A model generated the notes under the pieces. The model searched no databases, was not told the origin of the DNA, and worked only from the letters and a program-made list of their open reading frames with translations. The position numbers were made by a program, and so were the translations under genes. This document shows positions 26,936 through 35,498 of a DNA stretch of 64,000 nt, in pieces (within the stretch, counting starts at the first letter, position 1; every line of letters starts with the position of its first letter). The stretch covers positions 1,550,001 to 1,614,000 of the forward strand of contig NZ_JAUSXR010000001.1 in assembly GCF_030816155.1 (NCBI RefSeq). The letters are read 5' to 3'. This DNA comes from Arthrobacter woluwensis (lineage in GTDB: Bacteria; Actinomycetota; Actinomycetes; Actinomycetales; Micrococcaceae).

Positions 26936-27814
26936 GTGATAGCCCATCCTGATCAGCTCCGTGCTCTGAGCGCCGTGGTCGAGCACGGCACCTTCGACGC
27001 CGCCGCCTCCGCCCTGCATCTGACACCTTCGGCCATCAGCCAACGGATCAGGGCGCTCGAACAACAGGTCGGGAAAGTGCTCCTCCTGCGCTCAAAACCT
27101 GCCGTGGCCACGGAACCCGGGCGGGCGGTGCTGCGTCTGGCGCGTCAGATCGCGCTCCTGGAGCAGGAGACCGCGGTGGAGCTCGGGCTGGACGATCCGC
27201 AGGGCGCCCGCATCCCGTTGGTGGTCAACGCCGACTCACTCGCCACCTGGGTCCTCCCGGCTCTGGCCACCGTGCCCGGTGTGAGCTTCGAGATCCTGGT
27301 CGATGATCAGGACCATACGACCGCGTGGCTCCGGGAGGGCGTCGCCATGGCGGCGATCACGTCGGACACGAGCCCGGTGGCGGGGTGCCGGGTGACGCCG
27401 CTGGGCATCATGCGGTATCACGCGATGGCGAGTCCGGATTTCCGTGACCGCTGGTTCGCCGACGGCCTGACGGCGGATAGCCTCGCCCGTGCGCCCATGC
27501 TCAATTTCAACCGCAAAGACAGTCTGCAGGACCGATTCCTGGCTCTTCACAGCCCGGAAACGCCCCTGGACCCGCCGTGCACCCACGTTCCGTCAAGCTC
27601 GGAGTTCGTCAAAGCCACCGAGCTGGGTCTGGGCTGGGCGATGCTGCCGGACATCCAGACGGACGCCGGGCGTGCCGCGGGCCGGCTGGTCGTGCTGGAT
27701 GAAGCGAACACCGTGGACGTCAGCCTGCACTGGCAGCAATGGGCGGTGGGCTCGGCCGCCCTGGACGCTGTGGCGACCGCCCTTCGCGGCACCGCTGACC
27801 GCGTGCTGCGCTGA
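26936..27814 (+). CDS. lysG: LysG/ArgP-type LysR regulator of the amino acid exporter
   Basis: A 292-residue LysR-type regulator. Helix-turn-helix: GTFDAAASALHLTPSAISQR (about residues 18-37), then LEQQVGKVLLLR. The C-terminal effector domain binds basic amino acids in relatives and then activates lysE. The start is GTG at 26936 with no clear ribosome site, so translation may be leaderless or weak. The GTG overlaps an ATG-TGA start-stop pair at 26934-26939. Confidence 0.92.
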   Translation: MIAHPDQLRALSAVVEHGTFDAAASALHLTPSAISQRIRALEQQVGKVLLLRSKPAVATEPGRAVLRLARQIALLEQETAVELGLDDPQGARIPLVVNADSLATWVLPALATVPGVSFEILVDDQDHTTAWLREGVAMAAITSDTSPVAGCRVTPLGIMRYHAMASPDFRDRWFADGLTADSLARAPMLNFNRKDSLQDRFLALHSPETPLDPPCTHVPSSSEFVKATELGLGWAMLPDIQTDAGRAAGRLVVLDEANTVDVSLHWQQWAVGSAALDAVATALRGTADRVLR

Positions 27815-27848
27815 TCCGTTGCTGCGCCGGTCAGGACCGGGCGCGGCG

Positions 27849-28934
27849 TCAATCACCCCGGAAATACTCCGCCATGCCGGGAATCGCGAACCGCAGCTTG
27901 CCGTGCCCGGCGGCCTCGATGAGACCGGCGTCGATGAGGCGGGTCCGGTAATTGCCGACGGCACTGGCCCGCATGCCGATCCGCTGACCGATGTCCCCGC
28001 TGGTGGAGATCCCTTCCGGGTCCTCGGCCATGGCCTCGAGGAATTCCCGGTCCCGCGGGGAGACGGACGCCAGAGCCGCCTCGATGACGGTCCGGTCATG
28101 ACGACGGCGCGCGGCCGCCACCGCGCGCTGAACGGCGTCGTCGCCGAGCGGCCCCACCTCGGCTTCCTTCCAGAGGTAGTACCCCACTAGCTGGATGAGG
28201 AAGGGGTACCCGCCCGTCGCCTCGGCGGCGCGTGCTGCCTGGTCCGCACCCAGCGTCCAGCCGCCTTCGGCGAGGGTGTCGCGGAGGGACCGTTCGACGT
28301 CGTCGAGTGCGGCGGCGTGCAGATCGATGCGGTCGGCGCGGCGCAGGAAAGTCGCCACGCCCTCGTTGAGCAGGTCCGAGACGGCGGAGGGCAGCCCCGC
28401 GAAGACGAGCCCGATGGGCAGGGACTCCCGGATGAGGTGCTGGACGTCGGCGGCCAGGAGGGCGAGCTCCGAACGGTTGGCGGCGTGGATCTCGTCCACG
28501 GTCAGGATGAGCCCGGTCCCCTTGTCCGCCAGAAGCGCCAGTAGGGCGATGGCCTGGTCCCTCCACTGCACCTGCTCCTCGGGCGCCAGCTGTGTGGTGA
28601 TCCCGAACCCGGCCACTGAGAGTGCCGTGACCCGCCGGGCCGCGCGCCCCTCCCCCAGTTCTTGGGTGAGCCGGCGCATGTGTTCGCCGATCCTGGCAAC
28701 GAATCCCGGCGTCGCGGTCTCGGAGATGACCGCCCAGCCTGCTTCCAGCGCAGCGTCCTCGGCGGCGCCCAGCATCACGGTCTTCCCCACGCCTCGCACG
28801 CCTGTGAAGATGGTCAGCAGGCCCGGCGCTCCCGAACCCAGGTGCAGGCCGTAGACGAACTCGTCCAGCAGGCCTTCCCGCCCGATGAGTTCGGGCGGGG
28901 TGGCGCCGGCGGTCGGGCGGAACGGGTTCTTCAT
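27849..28934 (-). CDS. AAA-type ATPase with C-terminal winged-helix domain
   Basis: A 361-residue ATP-binding protein. The N-terminus PFRPTAGATPPELIGREGLL leads to Walker A GVRGVGKT (about residues 45-52), and Walker B is LILTVDEIHAA (about 142-152). A helical lid follows, then a C-terminal winged helix (about 290-355) with GISTSGDIGQRIGMRASAVG. It resembles archaeal-type and STAND-like ATPases found as stand-alone genes. The function is unknown; no effector domain is visible. Short TATGA repeats lie just upstream of its start and may bind it. Confidence 0.83.
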   Translation of the reverse strand: MKNPFRPTAGATPPELIGREGLLDEFVYGLHLGSGAPGLLTIFTGVRGVGKTVMLGAAEDAALEAGWAVISETATPGFVARIGEHMRRLTQELGEGRAARRVTALSVAGFGITTQLAPEEQVQWRDQAIALLALLADKGTGLILTVDEIHAANRSELALLAADVQHLIRESLPIGLVFAGLPSAVSDLLNEGVATFLRRADRIDLHAAALDDVERSLRDTLAEGGWTLGADQAARAAEATGGYPFLIQLVGYYLWKEAEVGPLGDDAVQRAVAAARRRHDRTVIEAALASVSPRDREFLEAMAEDPEGISTSGDIGQRIGMRASAVGNYRTRLIDAGLIEAAGHGKLRFAIPGMAEYFRGD

Positions 28935-28961
28935 GGGACGAGTCTAGCGATGAGTTTGTGT

Positions 28962-28985
28962 GAATTCTATGAGTTCTATGAATTC
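28962..28985. repeat. Short AT-rich repeats between the AAA ATPase gene and zapE
   Basis: Two GAATTC sites (28962-28967 and 28980-28985) enclose two copies of TTCTATGA (28964 and 28973 onward). The block is strikingly AT-rich against its neighbours and lies 28-51 bases upstream of the ATPase start. Confidence 0.6.
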
Positions 28986-30057
28986 ATGCGAAGGGCCGTT
29001 CCGCGAGATGCCGCAGCCTGCTCACGAAGCGCTCCGCGTCCCGCAGCCGGACGGCAAGCTCCTCCCCTGACGGCAGGGAGCACTCCGACTCGAAGATCAC
29101 GTCCACGCGTTCGTCATACAGGACGTCGACCAGGTGCGCCCAGCGCTGTGCGGGCTCTCGGCCCAGATCGTCGACGCCGGGAACCCCCGTGACCACCCAG
29201 CGTCTGGCGCGCCGCGCGAGGTCCAGATAGTCCCGGGCGGACAGCGGCTCCTCGCAGAGCCGAGAGAACTCCACGACGTAGACGCCGTCGCCTGTCAGCC
29301 GCGCCCGCAGGCTCCGCCCGCCCGGGCTCCCGGGGCCGCCGCGGCCGAGAGGGATCTCGACCTCGTTCGCCGTCTCGTCGCGGGTCCAGGCGGCGGAGGG
29401 TCCGAGCGGTTCCGTGATCCAGCCGGGACGCGCGGCGCTGGCCAGAGCCCAGCCCGATGCCCCATCCGGCACCCAGCCCGACGGCCCTGACAGTCGGTGG
29501 TCCCGGGTCCCGCCGAGCTCGATGACGTGGAAACCGGTCTCGATCGCCCGGATGACCGGCAGGGCCGCGTCATGGAAGAGCGGGTCGGGCAGGAGCCGCT
29601 GCGGCGGATAGTTCGACGTCGCGAGGATCCGGACGCCGGCCGCGAGCGCGCGAGGGAGCCAGCGGTTCAAGAGGTGCGCGTCGGCGACGTCGTGGAGGAG
29701 GAATTCGTCGAAGAGCAGGACGCGCGTTTCCGTGCGGTAGCCGGCGATCACCTGCTCGGCCTTGCCTGGCGCGTCCGCGAGCGCGGACTGCAGGCCGCCG
29801 AGGAAGGTGTGGAGGTGGACGCGCTGCCGGCTGTGTTCGGGCAGGAGGGTGAAGTACTCCTCCAGCAGCCAGGACTTGCCGCGTCCCACGGCGCCCCAGA
29901 GGTAGACGGATCTCTGGCCGGCCGATTCGAGATCGCGCAGGGCCTGGCACTGCTCCTCGTCGAGGATCTTGCCGCCGGCCGCCGCGCGTCGGTGAACCGC
30001 GGCGGCGTCGGGCAGGGCGGGTGTCATGCCGGTTGAGCGGAAGAGCCGGGGCAACAT
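28984..30057 (-). CDS. zapE: AFG1/ZapE-family ATPase
   Basis: A 357-residue AAA+ ATPase of the AFG1/ZapE type. Walker A is LWGAVGRGKSWLLEEYF (about residues 53-69), Walker B VLLFDEFLLHDVADAHLL (about 113-130), and ILATSNYPPQRLLPD (about 144-158) is a family hallmark. In E. coli ZapE acts at the division ring under stress; mitochondrial AFG1 helps degrade proteins. The final third is more variable and longer than in E. coli. The start lies next to a palindrome and divergent from a TetR gene. Confidence 0.9.
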   Translation of the reverse strand: MLPRLFRSTGMTPALPDAAAVHRRAAAGGKILDEEQCQALRDLESAGQRSVYLWGAVGRGKSWLLEEYFTLLPEHSRQRVHLHTFLGGLQSALADAPGKAEQVIAGYRTETRVLLFDEFLLHDVADAHLLNRWLPRALAAGVRILATSNYPPQRLLPDPLFHDAALPVIRAIETGFHVIELGGTRDHRLSGPSGWVPDGASGWALASAARPGWITEPLGPSAAWTRDETANEVEIPLGRGGPGSPGGRSLRARLTGDGVYVVEFSRLCEEPLSARDYLDLARRARRWVVTGVPGVDDLGREPAQRWAHLVDVLYDERVDVIFESECSLPSGEELAVRLRDAERFVSRLRHLAERPFA

Positions 30058-30064
30058 GCCTGTA

Positions 30065-30080
30065 CTCTACAGCTATAGAG
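30065..30080. promoter_or_regulatory. Palindrome between zapE and a TetR gene (candidate operator)
   Basis: CTCTA (30065-30069) and TAGAG (30076-30080) with six bases between form a compact inverted repeat eight bases before zapE and 52 bases before the TetR start. Fits a TetR self-operator acting on both genes. Confidence 0.55.
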
Positions 30081-30131
30081 GATCTATTGCGGATATGGTG
30101 CGGGACGATCCGTACGGGAAGGAGGCTCGCC

Positions 30132-30740
30132 ATGAAACAGGACCGGCGGGATGCCATCTGCGAGGCCGCCGTGGGCCTGCTGGCGTGCGACGGGGCGCGA
30201 GGGCTGACCCACCAGGCAGTGGATCGCAGGCTGAATCTGCCGCTCGGGTCGACGTCGTACTACTTCAGGACACGTCACGCCCTCCTGGAGGCGACGGGCC
30301 GGTGGATCGCGACGCGGTCCCGTGCCGCACTGGAACAGGGCCTCTCCGGTCCGTCTGACAGGGCTCCCGGGGCGAGAAGCCGTCCTGACGCAGGCCGTCC
30401 TGACGTAGGAGAGGCCGCCGTCGTGATCGCCCGTCAGCTGCGGCTGCTCCTGACGGACCGGCGGGACCAGGCACTGGCGCGGACCGCCCTGCTCGGCGAG
30501 AGGTCTCTTCCTCCTGAGCTACGGGACGCCTTGGCCCACTGCCTGTTCTCGGTCCCTCTGGCCGAGGAACTGATGACCGCATTGGGTGCTGTCGAACCCC
30601 GGGAGGCGGCACGGGACCTCGTGACCTTCCTGGAAGGTCTGATCGCCGAAAACCTGTGGAGCGCCTCAGGGACCCCTGATCCTGCCGAGGTCGCGGCCCG
30701 CGTCAGGCGACACCTGGAGCGGCTCCTCCCCCTCGGGTGA
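30132..30740 (+). CDS. TetR-family transcriptional regulator
   Basis: A 202-residue regulator. The DNA-binding part is RRDAICEAAVGLLACDGARG (about residues 5-24), then LTHQAVDRRLNLPLGSTSYY (about 25-44). The ligand-binding domain is variable and has an Arg/Pro-rich insert near residues 75-95. AAGGAGG precedes the ATG. Divergent from zapE and converging with the yeiH gene; the probable operator lies in the shared gap. Confidence 0.92.
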   Translation: MKQDRRDAICEAAVGLLACDGARGLTHQAVDRRLNLPLGSTSYYFRTRHALLEATGRWIATRSRAALEQGLSGPSDRAPGARSRPDAGRPDVGEAAVVIARQLRLLLTDRRDQALARTALLGERSLPPELRDALAHCLFSVPLAEELMTALGAVEPREAARDLVTFLEGLIAENLWSASGTPDPAEVAARVRRHLERLLPLG

Positions 30741-30773
30741 CCCGCAGTCGATGATCCCGGCGGCCCGTGAGCC

Positions 30774-31781
30774 TTAAGCGATGATCAGGGCGCCACCCAG
30801 GCCGAGCAATGCGACCAATGCGGTGGAACCGGCGGCCAGCGTGAGCAGCTTCCCGCTGCCGGACAGCAGGGTCTTGAGGTGGACACCGGCGCCGAGCGCG
30901 AACATGGCGGTCGCCAGGAGGAATTCCTGAAGTAGCGATGCCAGTGCCAGCGCTTCGTGAGGCACCGGAAGGATGCTCCGGAGCACCGCGGCGAGGATGA
31001 ACCCCACCAGGAAGAGCGGCACGACGGGCGAGCGCTTCCCGGAGGCCCCGTGCTCCGGCCCGCGTTCCGGTCCGCTCTCCGGTGCGAGCGCGCGGGAGCG
31101 GGCTCCCAGGACGGCGGCCACAGGGGCCAGTAGGAGCACGCGGGCGAGCTTCATGCTGACCGCCAGGCCGAGCGCTCCTCCGCCGAGCAGTCCTCCGATC
31201 GCGACCACCTGGCCGACTTCGTGCACCGACGCGCCCGCCCAGAGCGCCGTCTGTTCCGTGCTGAGGCCCAGGAGGGCCCCGAGCCCGGGGATCAGCGGGA
31301 TCATGAGGGTCCCGAAAAGGACCACGAGCGCGACGGCGGTCACCGTCTCTTTCTCCCGGGCGTCCACACTCGACTCGACGCCGGCGACGGCCGCGGCTCC
31401 GCAGATCGAGAAACCGCACGCCACGAGGAGCGCCTGCTTGCGCTCCACGCCCAGGAGCCGGCCGAGACCCAGGGTGCCGACGATGCCGACACCCACCACG
31501 ATCACGGCCAGCAGGGGAAGCCCCCAGCCGTGCGCGAACAACTCGGGCAAGGAGAGTTGCAGCCCCAGGAGCACGATGCCCAGGCGCAGCGGCACCCGGG
31601 AGGCATAGCCCAGGCCGGGTTCGCTCGCACGCGGCAGGAGGCCGAGATTGCGTGCGCCGACCCCGAGGATGATCGCGATCAGCAGAGCACTCACCCCCGG
31701 CGCCAGGTGGGAAATCAGGCAGGCCGCGAGGGCCACGGCGCCGGCGAGCGCCAGTCCGGAACGTTGCAGAGCGGTAGGCAT
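30774..31781 (-). CDS. YeiH/UPF0324-family membrane protein (putative sulfate exporter)
   Basis: A 335-residue membrane protein with about ten helices. ALLIAIILGVGARN (about residues 32-45), RLGIVLLGLQLSL (about 66-78), ACGFSICGAAAVAGVES (about 121-137) and AGASVHEVGQVVA (about 182-194) are strong family matches. Some relatives are linked to sulfonate or sulfate handling, but transport has not been shown widely. Divergent from a LysR regulator gene, as in many bacteria. Confidence 0.9.
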   Translation of the reverse strand: MPTALQRSGLALAGAVALAACLISHLAPGVSALLIAIILGVGARNLGLLPRASEPGLGYASRVPLRLGIVLLGLQLSLPELFAHGWGLPLLAVIVVGVGIVGTLGLGRLLGVERKQALLVACGFSICGAAAVAGVESSVDAREKETVTAVALVVLFGTLMIPLIPGLGALLGLSTEQTALWAGASVHEVGQVVAIGGLLGGGALGLAVSMKLARVLLLAPVAAVLGARSRALAPESGPERGPEHGASGKRSPVVPLFLVGFILAAVLRSILPVPHEALALASLLQEFLLATAMFALGAGVHLKTLLSGSGKLLTLAAGSTALVALLGLGGALIIA

Positions 31782-31851
31782 GTTTCCATGCTGTCAACGG
31801 GCGCGGCCTGCCAGTAGACGGCAATCGGGCATGGAGCCATATGCTGGTGAT

Positions 31852-32757
31852 ATGACCGTTCGAGACTGGGACCTGCGCCATTTCCGCCTGCTGGACGCGC
31901 TGGCTGAAGCCGGCAGCATCGGTGCGGCGGCCCGTCTTCTGGGTCTCGCCCAGCCGAACGCCTCGCGGCTGCTCGACTCCATGGAGCGCAGCGCGGGCTT
32001 CGCACTCGCGGAACGGTCCGCACGGGGAAGCCGTCTCACCGACCGTGGTCTGGTGGTGGCGGGGCTGGCCTCGGAGGTGCTCGCCGCAGCGACCCGGGTG
32101 ACCCATGCCGTGGACGCCCTCGCAGGTCAAGGGGGCAGTCTTCACATCTGCTCCAGCCTCACCGTGGCGGAACACCTCATGCCGGCCTGGCTGGCGACCG
32201 CCCGGCAGCGGCTTCCCGCCCTCTCCATCACGCTCGACGTCGGCAACTCGGCGTCCGTGTTCGAACGCCTCCGCGAGGGCAGCGTCGACCTCGGCTTCGT
32301 CGAGGGCCCGACGATCGAGACGGGCTTCCACTACCTCGATCTGCTCCGGGACGATCTCCTGGTCGTCGTTCCCGCGGCGCACCCCTGGGCGGCCCGGGAG
32401 ACCGTGGGCGCGGACGAGGTCGCGAGTGCGACCCTGGTGGTGCGGGAGGCGGGTTCCGGCACGCGTCAGGTGGCCGAGCGGGCTCTGGCAGCGCACACGG
32501 CGGAGAGCGCCGCGCCATCGCGCCTCGAAGTGGGCAGCAACGCGGCGCTCGTGGCGAGCGTGGCCGCGGGGCTCGGCCCCGGCGTCGTGAGCAGAATGGC
32601 GGTCAGTCCCGAACTGCTGACGGGCCGCCTTGTGGCGGTGACGGTGCCCGGGCTGGTGCTCGCGCGTACGCTCCGTGCGGTGTGGCCCTCACGCGTCCCG
32701 CTGTCGCGGGAGACCGGCGAGTTCCTGGCGCTGGTGCGCTCCCTGATCGATGGGTGA
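31852..32757 (+). CDS. LysR-family transcriptional regulator
   Basis: A 301-residue regulator. Helix-turn-helix: LLDALAEAGSIGAAARLLGL (about residues 11-30), then AQPNASRLLDSMER. The effector-binding domain begins near residue 90 with LHICSSLTVAEHLMPAWLA and includes GSVDLGFVEGP, the usual LysR core. Divergent from the yeiH gene, which is its likely target; this matches the pairing of YeiE-like regulators with YeiH in other species. Confidence 0.92.
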   Translation: MTVRDWDLRHFRLLDALAEAGSIGAAARLLGLAQPNASRLLDSMERSAGFALAERSARGSRLTDRGLVVAGLASEVLAAATRVTHAVDALAGQGGSLHICSSLTVAEHLMPAWLATARQRLPALSITLDVGNSASVFERLREGSVDLGFVEGPTIETGFHYLDLLRDDLLVVVPAAHPWAARETVGADEVASATLVVREAGSGTRQVAERALAAHTAESAAPSRLEVGSNAALVASVAAGLGPGVVSRMAVSPELLTGRLVAVTVPGLVLARTLRAVWPSRVPLSRETGEFLALVRSLIDG

Positions 32758-32799
32758 GGGACTGCGGCTGAGGCGCAGTGCGGAACCGCGGGCTGCGCC

Positions 32800-33198
32800 T
32801 CAGGTTTCGTAGCTGTCGAAGCTGTCCTGTGCCGCGATGAGCCCGTCCCGCACGGTGAAGACCGAGAGAATCCGTGCCCTCATCGACTCGCCCTCATTCC
32901 AGTACGGCAGATCCATCCGGGCCACGGCCTGCCAGGAGAGCTCCACGGCCACCTCATCGCCGTCGGCCAGCACGCGCTGGACGGTGTACTCCTGCTCCCC
33001 CACCACGAGGTGCGCCTGCGCGAACCCGTTCAGGGTCTGCTCCCGGTCACGGGTGGCCTCCTGCGGAGAGAGCGCATTGGGCCATTCGCGGAACATGAAG
33101 TCCGGCGCCAGAAACGCGCCCAGTTCGTCCACAGGGGCCTGCCGGCCCACGGCATGCACATAGTCGAGGACGATCCGGCGGGCTGTCTCAGCTGTCAT
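32800..33198 (-). CDS. SnoaL/NTF2-like protein
   Basis: A 132-residue protein with the cone-shaped NTF2-like fold: an N-terminal helix (TAETARRIVLDYVHAV), FLAPDFMFREWPNA (about residues 30-43), then the strand-rich end with ARMDLPYWNEGESMRARILS. These proteins include cyclases, isomerases and binding proteins; the function is unknown. The ATG at 33198 gives better spacing to AGGA than the in-frame ATG at 33207. Divergent from def, with a 70-base gap. Confidence 0.8.
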   Translation of the reverse strand: MTAETARRIVLDYVHAVGRQAPVDELGAFLAPDFMFREWPNALSPQEATRDREQTLNGFAQAHLVVGEQEYTVQRVLADGDEVAVELSWQAVARMDLPYWNEGESMRARILSVFTVRDGLIAAQDSFDSYET

Positions 33199-33268
33199 AG
33201 ACTGCATCCTAGCCGTGCAGCAGGCCCGCTCGACCGAGGAGCCGGCGCCCGATCACCTGAGGAGAACC

Positions 33269-33913
33269 GTGTCCGCCCCTGCCCCCACCCTGAGTGATGC
33301 GGAGATCCGGGACCTGGTCCTGGCGCTCCTGGACTCCCCGGACGATGTCGCCATCGTGCAGGCCGGACACCCCGTCCTCCGGCAGCAGGCCAAGGACTTC
33401 ACGGGGCAGCTCAGCGCTGCGGAGCTCTCGGCGTTTCTCGACCTCATGCGCGCCGTCATGCACGCGGCTCCAGGCGTCGGGCTGGCTGCGCCGCAGCTGG
33501 GCGTTCCGCTCCGCCTCGCCGTGCTGGAGGACCAATGGCCCATCCCCGAGGAGATCGCCTCGGAACGTGACCGGGAGCCGCTGCCCTACTTTGCCGTGGT
33601 CAATCCGGTCTACCACGGGGTCGGCGAGGAACTGGCGCCGTTCTACGAAGGCTGCCTCTCGGTCCACGGTCTGCAAGGGGTCGTCGCTCGTCATCAGCGG
33701 GTGCGGCTGGACTGGACCACCCCCGACAGCGAGGCCCGCAGTGAGGAGTTCGCCGGCTGGCAGGCCCGCATCGTGCAGCATGAAACGGACCACCTGGCCG
33801 GCACGCTCTACGTGGACAAGGCCGTGACCCGTTCGCTGACCTTCAACCCGGAGTACGCCGAGTACTGGGCTGCCCCCGGGATCGACGCGGCCCGGAAGGG
33901 CCTGGGTTTCTGA
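33269..33913 (+). CDS. def: Peptide deformylase
   Basis: Removes the formyl group from the N-terminal methionine of new proteins. The three metal-site motifs are complete: GVGLAAPQ (residues 69-76), EGCLSV (127-132, Cys ligand) and HETDH (171-175, two His ligands and the catalytic Glu). The start is GTG at 33269 with TGAGGAG upstream, giving 214 residues; the frame could start at 33215. Followed after two bases by an rRNA methyltransferase gene, so the two are probably one operon. Confidence 0.95.
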   Translation: MSAPAPTLSDAEIRDLVLALLDSPDDVAIVQAGHPVLRQQAKDFTGQLSAAELSAFLDLMRAVMHAAPGVGLAAPQLGVPLRLAVLEDQWPIPEEIASERDREPLPYFAVVNPVYHGVGEELAPFYEGCLSVHGLQGVVARHQRVRLDWTTPDSEARSEEFAGWQARIVQHETDHLAGTLYVDKAVTRSLTFNPEYAEYWAAPGIDAARKGLGF

Positions 33914-33915
33914 CC

Positions 33916-34821
33916 GTGCGAGATGACGTCAGAGCCTTGCTGCGCTGCCCGCACTGCGGCGAACCGTTCCTTCCTGCACCGGCTTCTCCTGTGCAGGCTT
34001 CTCCAGCACCGGGATCACGGCTCCGGTGCCCGTCCGGTCACAGCTTCGACGCGGCCAAGCAGGGCTACTACAACTTTCTGACCGGCAAGGGCACCTCCTT
34101 CACAGCGGACAGTGCCGCCATGGCCGCCTCCCGGGCCACCTTTCTCGAGGCCGGGCATTACGAGCCCCTGGCCGAGGCCCTCAGCGGCATGGTGCGCTCA
34201 GCATTGCCCTACGACGCCGGCGCACCGGTCGTGGTCGACGCCGGAGCCGGCACGGGCTACTACCTCCATGAAGTCACCACGCGGCTCACCGCGGAGGCCT
34301 CGGGAACCGCAATGCCCTCCGCGGTCGCCTTCGACATCTCCAAGTTCGCCCTGCGACGCGCCGCACGCCTGAACCCGGACGCCGCCGTGTTCGTCTGGGA
34401 CGTCTGGCGTCCGCTTCCGTTGGCGGACGAGAGCGCCGATGCCGTCCTGGTGGTGTTCGCTCCCCGCAACCCCGCCGAGTTCCGCCGCGTCCTGCGACCG
34501 GGCGGGGTCGCCGTCGTCGTGACGCCGCTGCCCTCCCATCTGCGGGAGATCGCCGACGTCGCCGGGCTGCTGGACATCGAGGAAGGCAAGACTGAACGGC
34601 TCGACGCCGGCATGGCCGAGGACTTCGAGCTGATGGATCGCCGGACGCTGGAGTTCGCCCTCTCGCTGTCCCCCGCCGACGTCGCCGCGGTCGCCCTCAT
34701 GGGTCCGGCCGGGCACCATCTGGACCCGGCCGCACTCGCCGTCCGGACCGCAGCCCTGGGCGCCGAGACTCCGGTCACCGCCGGATTCACCCTCTCCGCG
34801 TACCGGCCCCTCCCGGCCTGA
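33916..34821 (+). CDS. RlmA-family 23S rRNA (guanine-N1)-methyltransferase
   Basis: A 301-residue methyltransferase. The N-terminal zinc-binding part has Cys pairs in LLRCPHCGEPF and LRCPSGHSFD, then AKQGYYNFLTGKG (about residues 47-59), typical of RlmA. The SAM-binding motif is VVVDAGAGTGYYLH (about 104-117), and VVFAPRNPAEFRRVLRPGG (about 178-196) follows. In Gram-positive bacteria the RlmA(II) type methylates G748, next to the RlmC target; some members (TlrB) give tylosin resistance together with other enzymes. GTG start two bases after def. Confidence 0.87.
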   Translation: MRDDVRALLRCPHCGEPFLPAPASPVQASPAPGSRLRCPSGHSFDAAKQGYYNFLTGKGTSFTADSAAMAASRATFLEAGHYEPLAEALSGMVRSALPYDAGAPVVVDAGAGTGYYLHEVTTRLTAEASGTAMPSAVAFDISKFALRRAARLNPDAAVFVWDVWRPLPLADESADAVLVVFAPRNPAEFRRVLRPGGVAVVVTPLPSHLREIADVAGLLDIEEGKTERLDAGMAEDFELMDRRTLEFALSLSPADVAAVALMGPAGHHLDPAALAVRTAALGAETPVTAGFTLSAYRPLPA

Positions 34822-34979
34822 CCGGCCGCCTTCCGACGTAGCTTTCCGGCACGGCGTCCTGAACCATCCGCCCTGTGACGGGCGTCCCGAACCACGGTGT
34901 GACTAGGATGGTTTAAACGATCGTGGGGAGTCGTCGCCGAAGGAGGCGTTGGTTTCACCCACAGCAAAGGGGTGGCACG

Positions 34980-35441
34980 ATGGACTGGCTCATCGACAAT
35001 CTCTGGGCCCTCTGGCTCGTCACTCTGCTGGTCTTCGGGGTGATCGAGCTCCTCAGCCTGGATCTCATCTTCCTCATGATGGCCGGCTCCTCCATGGTGA
35101 CGCTCTTCGTCGCACTCGCGGGAGCGCCGTTCTGGCTCCAGGTGGTGGTCTTCTGCCTCGTCTCGCTCCTGATGATCTTCTTCGTCCGTCCGATCGCACT
35201 CAAGCACCTCCGCAAGGGTCCGAAAGACTCCCTCAGCAACGTCGATCGTCTCATCGGCGACTCCGCCCTCGTGGTGGAGACCGCCAGTCCGCTCGGTGGA
35301 CTGGTCAAGATCGGCGGCGATGTGTGGAGCGCCCGGACCGACGGCCCCAGTTTCCTCACCGGCACCACCGTCCAGGTGCTGCGCATCGACGGCGCGCACG
35401 CCGTCGTCGGACTTCTCGAGCAGCCCACGGCTGCTTCCTGA
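34980..35441 (+). CDS. NfeD-family membrane protein
   Basis: A 153-residue protein with membrane segments (about residues 5-30, 32-50 and 55-73) and a C-terminal five-strand OB-fold (about 88-150) in which SLSNVDRLIGDSALVVETAS begins the domain. AAAGGGG precedes the start. NfeD proteins work with SPFH-domain proteins in membrane microdomains, and the next gene encodes one, 57 bases downstream. Short NfeD form without a protease domain. Confidence 0.9.
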   Translation: MDWLIDNLWALWLVTLLVFGVIELLSLDLIFLMMAGSSMVTLFVALAGAPFWLQVVVFCLVSLLMIFFVRPIALKHLRKGPKDSLSNVDRLIGDSALVVETASPLGGLVKIGGDVWSARTDGPSFLTGTTVQVLRIDGAHAVVGLLEQPTAAS

Positions 35442-35498
35442 CTTTCTCAGCGGGCAAGGCGCTTGCCCGTCCCGCCAACCCAGGAAAGGCACCTGCTG

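Noticed and set aside
28962-28985. Repeated TTCTATGA units as a CRISPR array
   Set aside because: Only two very short units with no spacers; far below any CRISPR repeat.
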